From Alcanivoracaceae bacterium (lineage in GTDB: Bacteria; Pseudomonadota; Gammaproteobacteria; Pseudomonadales; Alcanivoracaceae), in assembly GCA_029213045.1 (NCBI GenBank), contig JARGPN010000006.1:418123-482122 (forward strand): DNA of 64,000 nucleotides, in the 5' to 3' direction. Positions within the stretch are counted from its first letter, which is position 1, and each line of letters begins with the position of its first letter. Below the pieces are notes generated by a model that was given only the letters and a program-made list of their open reading frames with translations, ran no database searches and was not told where the DNA came from. Of this stretch, positions 19,526 through 26,817 are shown piece by piece. The position numbers and the translations under genes were made by a program.

Positions 19526-19681
19526 TCCGTGATATTACATAGGCTCACTGCAATTAGGCCAAGTCGAAAAAATATCCCTCCCGTTAGTCAAAAGGTGCTA
19601 ACACAATAACTGCGTGAATTCGAAGCAGACAACATTGTGAAGTGGAAAGATCTTTCAGGCGTATCACTAAAGATTGAATGA
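19526..19681 (+). pseudogene. Decayed HxlR-family regulator remnant
   Basis: One frame reads SVILHRLTAIRPSRKN, then IPPVSQKVLTQ, a TAA stop at 19607-19609, then LREFEADNIVKW and a natural-looking stop at 19679-19681. HxlR proteins have GxWxxxILxxL, R(A)IPGxSxKxLTQQLRELExDGIV at these places, so the TAA sits where a conserved Gln codon (CAA) would be. Part of the RFxELRR region is missing and no start codon remains. The fragment is sandwiched between two copies of the GGGACACGCA repeat. Confidence 0.65.
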
Positions 19682-19686
19682 AATAA

Positions 19687-19739
19687 GGGACACGCATCAC
19701 TTTGTCGCCGAGACAAGATAAGAGTGCGTGTCCCTACTT
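19687..19739. repeat. GGGACACGCA palindromic repeat R3, intact
   Basis: 53 bp with outer arms GGGACACGCA (19687-19696) and TGCGTGTCCC (19724-19733) and the inner hairpin TTGTC-GCCGA-GACAA (19702-19716). It is the undisrupted form of R1 in the same orientation, 11.3 kb away. Confidence 0.85.
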
Positions 19740-19746
19740 ATTCTAC

Positions 19747-20202
19747 TTATTCATTAACCGTCAGAAAGTCTGTGTAGCGCAAATTCATGCTCATGCGTCG
19801 AGCCAGCCCCTTGAGAATTTCAACGCCGATCGCGGGCTCATCGTGCACCACTTGGTCAAACGCTTCTCGCGTCAGCACCAGTGCATGCACTTCGGAACGC
19901 GCAGCTACCGTCGCTGAGCGTGGTAGCTCATCAATGATCGCCATCTCGCCGAGTGACTCGCCTGGGCCCATGCTGGCCAGCGTTCTAGCTTGGCTGGTGC
20001 CAGCTGCTTTCACTACCTCCAAAAATCCGGCAATGATGTAATACAGCCGATCACCGTGGTCGCCTTCCTCAAACAGCGCGGAGCCTGCGGGGAATATGAC
20101 CTCTTCCATGTGCCCCAGCAGAACTTCTATCTGGGACTTTGACAGCTGTGCAAAGACGGGCATCTTGCGCAACAGCTGCAGGTATTCTTCATTTACCTGC
20201 AT
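19747..20202 (-). CDS. Cyclic nucleotide-binding domain protein without DNA-binding domain
   Basis: 151 residues made of a single cNMP-binding beta-roll: PVFAQLSKSQIEVLL, FEEGDHGDRLYYIIAG (about 44-59), and the phosphate-binding cassette LGEMAIIDELPRSATV (about 85-100) with the conserved Glu and Arg that hold cyclic nucleotides. No helix-turn-helix follows, so it is not a CRP-type regulator; it may be a sensor acting through protein contact. GGAGG five bases before ATG 20202 fixes the start. A class III cyclase is encoded 3.5 kb away. Confidence 0.85.
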   Translation of the reverse strand: MQVNEEYLQLLRKMPVFAQLSKSQIEVLLGHMEEVIFPAGSALFEEGDHGDRLYYIIAGFLEVVKAAGTSQARTLASMGPGESLGEMAIIDELPRSATVAARSEVHALVLTREAFDQVVHDEPAIGVEILKGLARRMSMNLRYTDFLTVNE

Positions 20203-20332
20203 AGCAACCTCCACCTATTTTTTCCCACGATACAGCAAGATATGCGGGCAGGACATACACTAATATCAGGTCGCGCCGACACAACCGCTCAGCAAACGAG
20301 TATGTTTTAAGCTGTATTACTCGGCGCGGGCA

Positions 20333-21334
20333 TCAGCTATGCAATGCCGACGCTGCCCGTTTATCTAACAGTCGTTGCCGGCCCGTTTGAACAATAAAGT
20401 TAGCGATACTCGCCGCCGAACCCATCGCAGAAAGCAATCGATTCCTTCGTGGCTGCATATGCCTCAGCCACGTTTCGGGATCAATGCTCAGGCGTTGCAA
20501 TATGGAAGCGGCACCTGCATCAATCTGGCCTCGCTTATTTTCTCGGATTGCCCTGCCCGTTTGATCGACGAGTTCTAAGTAATCCATAAGCCGTACTTCA
20601 CACAATGACTCTTTCCAAGGCGCGTCAATGTTTTCAGCGGAGACGAAGGCCAATAGTTTTGGTTTGGGACTTTCTGAAACATCGCTCGGCGCGCTTTGCT
20701 TTAATGCTTCCGCACGCTGCTGGATAGAAGTAAATTCGGAGTCTTCAGGAGCCTTCGCCATTTTGGCGCGCACCGGGTTGAGATCAACGTAAGCCATGCA
20801 CGCAAGCAATGCGGTTTCGTCGAGCAACGCTTGGCTCTTATAACGGCTTTCCCAAAACCGACCCTTGCAGCTATCTTCCTCATTGGCACGACGGGCAAGA
20901 TGCTCATTCAGGCACTTCATAAACCAACCGAGATCCGTTAAGCGTGCTCGCCACTGCTGAATAATTTCTAGCGCCGCCTCACTTTGTGCTTTATCGGCAG
21001 AACCTTTTAGCCAACGCTGCACTAACATTGGCCCGCTGAATAACATCAACCATCGTCTAGCAACCTCTGCATCTGACCATGACTGCGCCCTCTCCTGATC
21101 AATGCGCAGCACAACATGGTAATGATTCGACATAACCGCGTACGCGCATAGATCAATACTGAAAACCTCTACCAGCACAGCAAGGCGCTCCACCACCCAT
21201 TGACGGCGGTGCTCGTAATCGGTTCCGGAATAGTTGTCTCTTCCACAGAGAAAGGCACGACGCACACAGCGACAAATACAGTGATAGTACGGCGTGGCAT
21301 CTAAAGAAACTTGCTGGCTTCGTGGGCGGGTCAT
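20333..21334 (-). CDS. REP-associated tyrosine transposase (RAYT)
   Basis: 333 residues from ATG 21334, with AGGA six bases upstream; ATG 21340 is the alternative. The Y1/HUH domain shows the metal-binding His pair in MSNHYHVVL (H71 and H73) and the nucleophilic Tyr in CMAYVDLNPVRAK (Y182). An N-terminal TPYYHCICR motif is also typical. RAYTs nick and join single-stranded REP palindromes and are thought to spread them. This fits, because copies of the GGGACACGCA palindrome lie on both sides of the gene. A perfect 12-bp inverted repeat covers its ribosome-binding site. Confidence 0.9.
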   Translation of the reverse strand: MTRPRSQQVSLDATPYYHCICRCVRRAFLCGRDNYSGTDYEHRRQWVVERLAVLVEVFSIDLCAYAVMSNHYHVVLRIDQERAQSWSDAEVARRWLMLFSGPMLVQRWLKGSADKAQSEAALEIIQQWRARLTDLGWFMKCLNEHLARRANEEDSCKGRFWESRYKSQALLDETALLACMAYVDLNPVRAKMAKAPEDSEFTSIQQRAEALKQSAPSDVSESPKPKLLAFVSAENIDAPWKESLCEVRLMDYLELVDQTGRAIRENKRGQIDAGAASILQRLSIDPETWLRHMQPRRNRLLSAMGSAASIANFIVQTGRQRLLDKRAASALHS

Positions 21335-21336
21335 GG

Positions 21337-21367
21337 ACATTCCTGTGATGGACGGTCACAGGAATGT
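21337..21367. promoter_or_regulatory. Perfect 12-bp inverted repeat over the RAYT start region
   Basis: ACATTCCTGTGA (21337-21348) and TCACAGGAATGT (21356-21367) pair perfectly around seven bases. In the RAYT mRNA this hairpin would bury the AGGA ribosome-binding site and the first ATG. As DNA it resembles a CRP half-site pair but with a 7-bp instead of a 6-bp spacer. Confidence 0.6.
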
Positions 21368-21426
21368 AATCGATTAAAAAAATGATGATGTACGACGAAA
21401 GAGCAAAACACCGTCCGACATGCTAG

Positions 21427-21441
21427 TAGTGGTGCGTGTCC
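21427..21441. repeat. Inverted head of the GGGACACGCA repeat upstream of RAYT
   Basis: TAGTGGTGCGTGTCC reads as the inverse of the GGACACGCACCACTA head. It lies between RAYT and the small membrane-protein gene. Confidence 0.65.
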
Positions 21442-21468
21442 TTATTTATTTTGACCCTTAATTCCTTC

Positions 21469-21660
21469 TCATTTCCTAACGAAGGAGGCTTTCCCAGTGA
21501 TTCCATAGTGAAAAAGAACCGCCCCGACCAGTGCACCAGAAGAAAAACCAATAATTTCAAGAACGCTTGCCCTATCAGAGAAAAAAACCAGATAAAATCC
21601 TGATGAAAACATAAAAGAACCGACCAAGAACCCAGCCAATCTATACAAAAAAATACGCAT
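21469..21660 (-). CDS. Small two-helix membrane protein, unknown function
   Basis: 63 residues with two predicted membrane helices (about 8-29 and 35-55) and a short basic tail (KASFVRK). AAGGTG nine bases before ATG 21660 supports translation. I recognise no family. It is AT-rich, lies in repeat-rich accessory DNA, and starts two bases after the stop of a short coding-like remnant (21663-21785), so it may be the surviving end of a broken operon. Confidence 0.5.
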   Translation of the reverse strand: MRIFLYRLAGFLVGSFMFSSGFYLVFFSDRASVLEIIGFSSGALVGAVLFHYGITGKASFVRK

Positions 21661-21662
21661 TT

Positions 21663-21785
21663 TTAACTACACCTTAATTCACAGACAGCATTGGCTGTCA
21701 ACTGATACGCAGCCGCTCCGACACCAACCACCAAGGCCACAACGTTCAACCGCGCTACCGTAGGAAGAAAAAGGAGAAGGGACAC
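21663..21785 (-). pseudogene. Short coding-like remnant ending beside the 63-aa gene
   Basis: A 40-codon frame from a GTG inside a repeat copy to TAA 21663-21665 includes RLNVVALVVGVGAAAYQLT followed by ANAVCELRCS. It has a membrane-helix-like composition. The start lies in repeat sequence, so I read it as the tail of a gene cut by repeat insertion rather than as a real small gene. Confidence 0.35.
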
Positions 21786-21910
21786 GCACCACTTTAACCA
21801 CAACAAAAAGGAGAAGGGACACGCACCACTTTAACGCCAACAATAATCCATACGACTAACAACACTGTCAGCGAAATCTTACAACACGAGAGTTAGGGTG
21901 CGTGTCCCTT
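21771..21910. repeat. Tandem and inverted copies of the GGGACACGCACCAC repeat
   Basis: A 28-bp unit containing AAGGGACACGCACCACTTTA is repeated exactly at 21771-21798 and 21808-21835 (period 37). GGGTGCGTGTCCCTT at 21896-21910 is the inverted arm. The stretch between the arms (21836-21895) recurs in diverged form at 22136-22195. Confidence 0.8.
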
Positions 21911-22132
21911 GTTCTTGTTCGTCGCCGAGCCGCCGTCAGTCGGCTGAATCTCAACCGTGGCATTTGCGGGAACGCCATCATTCTTGGCCCCACCTCCAGG
22001 TCGAACGACCACTGTATTTCCATCCTTATCCGAGCCAACCTTTACACCTTTGCCTTTATCTTCAAGCGGCGTAACAGACTTTTCTTCAGCATCCTTAGAA
22101 CAAAAGAAGGAAAAGAAGGGACACGCACCACA
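21893..22132 (-). pseudogene. Coding-like gene fragment without start codon
   Basis: The minus frame is open from 22132 to TAA at 21893-21895 and has no ATG. The segment 22093-21905 reads like real protein: VTPLEDKGKGVKVGSDKDG, then NTVVVRPGGGAKNDGVPANA and TVEIQPTDGG. Both ends of the frame run into repeat copies. I take it as the C-terminal part of a hydrophilic, perhaps secreted, protein truncated by repeat invasion. The family is not recognised. Confidence 0.4.
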
Positions 22133-22195
22133 TTAACGCAAACAAAAACCCATACAACCAACAACACCGTCAGAAAATTCTTACACAACCAATTA
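22116..22195. repeat. Further GGGACACGCACCA repeat copy with shared flank
   Basis: AAGGGACACGCACCAC at 22116-22131 is followed by about 60 bp clearly similar to 21836-21890 (shared blocks CCATAC, CTAACAACAC or CCAACAACAC, GTCAG, TCTTACA). The two copies flank the coding fragment at 21893-22093. Confidence 0.7.
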
Positions 22196-22233
22196 AGCCA
22201 CCTTCTGTCACGCCCCTTTTCCCCCGCCCATAA

Positions 22234-22260
22234 AAAAAGCCCCGCATTGCGGGGCTTTTT
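22234..22260 (-). terminator. Rho-independent terminator of the tRNA-Ser gene
   Basis: AAAAAGCCCCGC (22234-22245), loop ATT, GCGGGGCTTTTT (22249-22260). It has a GC-rich stem with T-runs in both directions, so it is bidirectional. It begins six bases after the tRNA CCA end. Confidence 0.9.
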
Positions 22261-22265
22261 AAATT

Positions 22266-22353
22266 TGGCGGTGAGGGAGGGATTCGAACCCTCGATACGT
22301 TTCCGTATACACACTTTCCAGGCGTGCTCCTTCGGCCACTCGGACACCTCACC
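22266..22353 (-). tRNA. tRNA-Ser(GGA)
   Basis: 88 nt with encoded CCA. It begins GGTGAGGTGTCCGAGTGG. The anticodon loop is CTGGAAA with anticodon GGA. It has the long variable arm of class II tRNAs (ACGGAAACGT) and the T-loop GGTTCGAATCC. It matches E. coli tRNA-Ser(GGA) nearly throughout, from memory. Its 3' end faces the repeat-rich accessory block. Confidence 0.97.
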
Positions 22354-22496
22354 AAATTTCCGCACGGCCATTTTAGCGGCTCAGTGCATGCTTTCACGAA
22401 AACCCTTCCCTGCCCTTCGCGAAAGGCGCGTAGGTTACCCGAGCGATGGGGTGCAGGCAATGCGCAGGTGGCGCGTTTGCTGCTTTTTTGAGTGCT

Positions 22497-22958
22497 TTAC
22501 TGTGGCTGACCCGCGCCTGGGTGCAAAGTGGCAAGGTAGTTGCCGTGATATTCGCTGACCCACTCGCCGCCATGCTGGCGTGCTTGCACGTGAACAGCGA
22601 TGGGCGCTTTGCCTTTTCTAGCAAGGCGCTGATGAAACCGCTCGCGTGTTTCCGCCGTGGCGGTGGCAAGAATTTCGATGTCACCGCGTATTGGTGCTTT
22701 AAACGCCATGGTGCTGGTGCCGGCCACCACGTCAACGCTGCAAGGGCGTGCCAACAAGGTGGCATAGGCCCAACCAGCGAGTGTTAACAGTGCGGTTTGC
22801 GAGCCTGCAAACAAGGTGCCTTTGTCGTTGATGTTCACAGCAAGGCCCGCGCTGAGGGTCAGTTGTTCTCCGTCCCAACCTAGAATTTGAAAATCCAGAT
22901 GGCGCGTGAGCGGCATGTTTTCTCGGATGTGATCCGCAAATTGTTGTAAATCAATCAT
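22497..22958 (-). CDS. YiiD-C/PaaI-like hotdog thioesterase
   Basis: 153 residues from ATG 22958, overlapping the end of the nitroreductase gene by eight bases. The fold signature of the YiiD C-terminal thioesterase family appears in NMPLTRHLDFQILGWDG (start about 14) and in NDKGTLFAGSQTALLTLAGWAY (44-65), where the first motif sets the hotdog helix. MAFKAPIRGDIEILATA is also typical. Substrate unknown; probably an acyl-CoA or acyl-ACP. Translational coupling with the upstream nitroreductase suggests a shared transcript. Confidence 0.75.
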   Translation of the reverse strand: MIDLQQFADHIRENMPLTRHLDFQILGWDGEQLTLSAGLAVNINDKGTLFAGSQTALLTLAGWAYATLLARPCSVDVVAGTSTMAFKAPIRGDIEILATATAETRERFHQRLARKGKAPIAVHVQARQHGGEWVSEYHGNYLATLHPGAGQPQ

Positions 22959-23514
22959 GTGGCAGTGTTCGCATATATTCGCTGGGGGAATCATCTGGCA
23001 GCAATTTACGGGTGCCGGTGGGTGTGCCTAAGTAAAGGTAGGCGACGATTTCATCTTTCTCTGCAAAGCCAAGCTGTAGCTTCACCATTTTATGCTCGGC
23101 CATTAACCCTGAGCGCCACATGGCGCCGATTCCCAGCGCATGAGCGGCCACCATTATATTTTGCGTTGCGGCAGCCACGGCCATGACTTGCTCAATCACA
23201 GGGATACGATTGTTCAGGTCAGTTTCCGCCACCACGACGAGAATGGTTGGCGCACGCAGCGGATTGCTCCGCAGTTTGTCGATGACGGCGCTATCGGTGT
23301 CTGGATCGTCGGCGAGCTGAGCTTGCGCAAAGATATCACCGAGGCGCTCTCGGCCTTCCCCTTCCAACAGAATAAATCGCCAAGGGCGCAGTATGCCGTG
23401 GTCTGGCGCGCGTATCGCGGCGCGTAATAATTGGTCTATTTGTTCAGGTGTGGGGCCTGGCTCCATAAGCCTTGGAATTGATAAGCGCGTGTGTAAAGCA
23501 GTAATAGCATCCAT
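22951..23514 (-). CDS. Nitroreductase-family FMN oxidoreductase (YdjA-like)
   Basis: 187 residues from ATG 23514, chosen because AGGAG lies five bases upstream; the frame extends to 23577 without support. Motifs: RLSIPRLMEPGPTPEQIDQLL (start about 10), RAPDHGILRPWRFILLEG (35-52) binding FMN phosphate, AATQNIMVAAHALGIGAMWRSG in the middle, and the C-terminal YLGTPTG. This is the YdjA-type single-domain nitroreductase group; physiological substrate unknown. Confidence 0.85.
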   Translation of the reverse strand: MDAITALHTRLSIPRLMEPGPTPEQIDQLLRAAIRAPDHGILRPWRFILLEGEGRERLGDIFAQAQLADDPDTDSAVIDKLRSNPLRAPTILVVVAETDLNNRIPVIEQVMAVAAATQNIMVAAHALGIGAMWRSGLMAEHKMVKLQLGFAEKDEIVAYLYLGTPTGTRKLLPDDSPSEYMRTLPHD

Positions 23515-23719
23515 GTGAACTCCTGACTGGCGGGCCATTGTAACCAACCCAACGACATTTGCCTCAGTTTGCCGCAATCTATCATGGCGAAGTGCGTCGC
23601 AGCGCCCGCTATACGGGACATTAGAGGGAGTGAATGGCGCTAAAATTGAAGCCCTAGTGCTTTTTTCTTAAGCCGGTTCGCTGTAATCTGCGTCTTACAG
23701 TAAAGGTGAACCAGATCTC

Positions 23720-25267
23720 ATGAACGCACCCGCGACAAACGGCCAAAAGAAGCCCAACCGCGAGGATCCACAGGCCAAAGCGAGACGGATGAGTAATTAC
23801 ATTCGTTTACTAGAGTTTCTAGTGGCCGTGGTGATTCTGACTGCCGGGATTCAAAACAAACTCTTCCCCTTCGATTACTACCTCGTGGTAGCCATTCTGC
23901 TTGCCTACCCGTTAGCGGCGCAGGTGATTGCGGCCATCATGGAGCGTCGCGGTCGTCGGCAACAACAAACCGCCAGTGTGCTGATTCAAATTGATGCAGT
24001 GTTTATTGGCTTGGCCATGTCCACGCTGCACTTCTCGGTCATTCCGTGTATTGCCCTGTTAATCATTGTGAACGCCAATGCCGTGACCGGCGGTGGCTTA
24101 ATGCTGTGGCTAATGAGTTTTATCTGGCTTGTGATTGGCGCCTTTGCGGGCACGCTGACGATGGGCTTTCATATGATCCCCATTGAGGAAACGCCTAGCT
24201 CCCTAACGCTAGTGTCGTTACTGGGTTTAGGCGTGTATGTGGCTGCCTCGTCGTTTAATTCACACCAACAAACCAAATTCGTGCTCGAAGTACAAGAACG
24301 TATGGGCGCGCAGCAAAAGCAGGCTGTTGAACTTTCTCGCAAGCTCGCCAAATATTTATCGCCGCAAATTTGGGGCTCGCTATTCTCTGGCCGCCGCGAC
24401 GCCAAAGTGGAAACACGCCGGAAAAAACTTACTGTGTTTTTCTCTGACATTAAAGGCTTCAGCGCCATGTCAGAAGAGCTGCCGCTGGAGCAACTGACCA
24501 GCATGCTCAACACCTATTTGTCCGAAATGACTCGCATAGCGGAACGTCATGGCGGCACGGTGGATAAATTTATTGGCGATGCCGTGATGGTGTTTTTTGG
24601 TGACCCCACCACGAAAGGCTCCAAGGAAGACGCCACCGCCTGTGTAGCAATGGCCATTGAAATGCAAAAGCACATGAAGCTGCTGCGCCAAAAATGGAAA
24701 CGCGAAGGCATTGATCACCGATTAGAAATTCGCATCGGCATTAATACGGGTTATGTCACCGTCGGCAACTTCGGCACCGACACGCGCTTGGACTACACCA
24801 TTCTTGGCACAGACGTGAACTTAGCCAGTCGACTAGAATCTGCCGCGCGCCCAGGTCATATTCTGATTTCACAAGGCACACACGAATTAATTAAAGATCG
24901 GATTCTTTGTCGCAGCATTGGCGACATTCAGGCGAAAGGATTTAATCGCCCTATTCCCGTACACGAAGTAGTCGATTTCCGCAGCAAAGCGGGCAAAAGC
25001 CAAGACTTTATTTCCTTGGAGGCCGATGGATTCGGCATCCATATGCATGTTGAGCGCATTCGAAACTTTGACAAGAAGAGAATTTTGCATACGCTGGCTA
25101 AGTCGGCTGCAGAATTAAAGCAGTCACGGGACGTCAGAGTGAATTTTGAAGCACAAGGTTTCGCTATTCACTTAGACAGCGATTTGATCGGCCCTAAAGA
25201 CCGCAGCCGCATTCTGCAAGTGATGGGCGAAGCTGCGCGCACTGTTCAGGAGCGGCTGATCGTTTAA
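23720..25267 (+). CDS. cyaB: Class III adenylate cyclase with MASE2 membrane sensor (CyaB-like)
   Basis: 515 residues. Residues about 25-190 are a multi-helix membrane region of the MASE2 type, as in Pseudomonas aeruginosa CyaB. The cyclase domain (about 230-410) has both metal Asp residues, D243 (FFSDIKGFS) and D287 (FIGDAVMVFFG). The base-selecting K283 and D358 (LDYTILG) indicate ATP rather than GTP. N367 and R371 (DVNLASRLE) stabilise the transition state. A further 100 residues at the C-terminus are unassigned. AAGGTGA supports ATG 23720. It probably supplies the cAMP read by CRP-type sites and the CNB protein. Confidence 0.92.
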   Translation: MNAPATNGQKKPNREDPQAKARRMSNYIRLLEFLVAVVILTAGIQNKLFPFDYYLVVAILLAYPLAAQVIAAIMERRGRRQQQTASVLIQIDAVFIGLAMSTLHFSVIPCIALLIIVNANAVTGGGLMLWLMSFIWLVIGAFAGTLTMGFHMIPIEETPSSLTLVSLLGLGVYVAASSFNSHQQTKFVLEVQERMGAQQKQAVELSRKLAKYLSPQIWGSLFSGRRDAKVETRRKKLTVFFSDIKGFSAMSEELPLEQLTSMLNTYLSEMTRIAERHGGTVDKFIGDAVMVFFGDPTTKGSKEDATACVAMAIEMQKHMKLLRQKWKREGIDHRLEIRIGINTGYVTVGNFGTDTRLDYTILGTDVNLASRLESAARPGHILISQGTHELIKDRILCRSIGDIQAKGFNRPIPVHEVVDFRSKAGKSQDFISLEADGFGIHMHVERIRNFDKKRILHTLAKSAAELKQSRDVRVNFEAQGFAIHLDSDLIGPKDRSRILQVMGEAARTVQERLIV

Positions 25268-25286
25268 CCCTCGCTAGGGGATTTAC

Positions 25287-26780
25287 GTGAACGCATCAGC
25301 GCTACCGGCTTGGCTCGCAACGATTGAACGCATTGGTAATCGACTGCCGCACCCTACCCTTCTGTTCGTTTGGCTCGCACTAAGTTTATTGCCGATCACC
25401 GCGCTGCTTGCCGCATTAGATATTAGCGCGGTGCATCCTACCTCTGGGGAAGGCGTGGTTATTCAGTCGCTTGTTTCCGGCGACGGTCTGCGCTACATCC
25501 TGCCCAACCTTGTTAAAAACTTTATCAGCTTCGCCCCGCTAGGTGTGGTGATCGTTGCCATGCTCGGCATAGGAATCGCGGAGCAAAGCGGCTTGCTATC
25601 AATGCTGTTGTCACGCCTTGTGGCGCGCACACCGGCTTCTTTTTTAACGCCCATGGTGGCGTTTACGGGTGTTCTTTCTAGCATTGCGGTGGATTCCGGC
25701 TATGTGGTGTTAATTCCACTGGCGGGATTATTGTTTGCCCGCGCAGGACGCTCGCCATTACTCGGCATTGCGGTTGCGTTTGCTGCGGTATCAGGTGGCT
25801 TTAGTGCAAACTTGTTTGTCGGGCCCGTTGATGCATTGCTCGCGGGCATTAGCACTGAAGCAGCGCATATTGTTGCGCCGGAGCGAAGTGTTTCAGCGGC
25901 AGGAAATTATTGGTTTATTCTTGCCTCAACGTTACTGGTGACGCTTGTCGTAACGTGGGTAACGCGTTTGCTGGAGAAGCGCATTTCTCATGTTGCCGAT
26001 TCAAGCGCCGAGCACAACTCAGGGATAGATCCCGGCGAGCACAGCAAAGCACTCCGCAACACGCTGATTTGCGCGGCCGTTTTTATCGGCGGCGTTATTG
26101 CACTGAGCGCGCCTAGTGACGCGGCTTTGCGCGACGCAACGAGCGGCAGTCTATTGCAAGGCCCATTTATGCACAGCTTAGTTGTGCTAATTTCGCTGGG
26201 CTTCGCCTTGTGCGGCATCACCTTCGGTTTTTCTAGCGAAAAGTTCAACACCGGCGGAGACATTGTGCAGGCCATGGAAGACACCATGCGTACGATGGCG
26301 GGCTATCTAGTATTAATGTTTTTTGCCGCGCAATTTGTCGCCTGGTTTAACTGGTCTGGCACGGGTTTGGTGTTAGCAATACGAGGCGCTGAATTACTTG
26401 GCGCGCTACAGCTTTCTCAAGCATCAACGTTAATTTTATTTGTGCTGTTTACCGCGCTGATAAATTTAATGATGGGCAGCGCTTCGGCGAAATGGGCCAT
26501 GCTCGCGCCAATTTTCATTCCCATGCTGATGTTGCTCGGCATTGATCCGCAAGCGACGCAAGCAGCTTTTCGTGTGGGGGATTCGAGCACAAACATCATA
26601 ACGCCGTTGATGCCGTATTTTGCTTTAGTGTTGGGCTTTGCAAGGCGCTATCAAGCAGACACGGGCATCGGCAGCTTGCTGGCCTACATGCTGCCCTATA
26701 GCGTGACGCTGCTCGTAGGCTGGTCGGTCATGTTATTTATTTGGATTTGGATGGGCTGGCCACTTGGGCCAACCCTTTAG
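25287..26780 (+). CDS. AbgT-family transporter
   Basis: 497 residues, about 12 membrane segments. The AbgT family is recognisable from the start IERIGNRLPHPTLLFVWLAL, the hairpin-like AVDSGYVVLIPLAGLLF (about 131-147), GGFSANLFVGPVDALLAG (about 171-188) and the late GDSSTNIITPLMPYFALVL. E. coli AbgT imports p-aminobenzoyl-glutamate; others (MtrF, YdaH) export sulfonamides. Which applies here is open. The GTG start at 25287 has AGGGGA upstream. It follows the cyclase by 19 bp and may share its transcript. Confidence 0.85.
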   Translation: MNASALPAWLATIERIGNRLPHPTLLFVWLALSLLPITALLAALDISAVHPTSGEGVVIQSLVSGDGLRYILPNLVKNFISFAPLGVVIVAMLGIGIAEQSGLLSMLLSRLVARTPASFLTPMVAFTGVLSSIAVDSGYVVLIPLAGLLFARAGRSPLLGIAVAFAAVSGGFSANLFVGPVDALLAGISTEAAHIVAPERSVSAAGNYWFILASTLLVTLVVTWVTRLLEKRISHVADSSAEHNSGIDPGEHSKALRNTLICAAVFIGGVIALSAPSDAALRDATSGSLLQGPFMHSLVVLISLGFALCGITFGFSSEKFNTGGDIVQAMEDTMRTMAGYLVLMFFAAQFVAWFNWSGTGLVLAIRGAELLGALQLSQASTLILFVLFTALINLMMGSASAKWAMLAPIFIPMLMLLGIDPQATQAAFRVGDSSTNIITPLMPYFALVLGFARRYQADTGIGSLLAYMLPYSVTLLVGWSVMLFIWIWMGWPLGPTL

Positions 26781-26817
26781 CTTGTTTAGAAATGTCGCCG
26801 CTACATAGCAGGCGATT

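Noticed and set aside
21337-21367. CRP binding site reading of the inverted repeat at RAYT
   Set aside because: The half sites TGTGA and TCACA are perfect but the spacer is 7 instead of 6, which CRP does not favour. I keep it as a hairpin or unknown operator.
22200-22353. CRISPR or long palindromic array near the tRNA
   Set aside because: The repeats at 21771-22195 are few, unevenly spaced and vary in length, with no cas genes; they belong to the RAYT-associated repeat family.
22042-22371. 109-aa minus-strand frame
   Set aside because: It reads through the tRNA-Ser gene itself. The N-terminal FGEVSEWPKEHAWK is the translated tRNA, a common artefact.
21902-22558. 218-aa plus-strand frame
   Set aside because: It crosses repeats, the terminator and the tRNA-Ser gene antisense; the composition does not look like protein.
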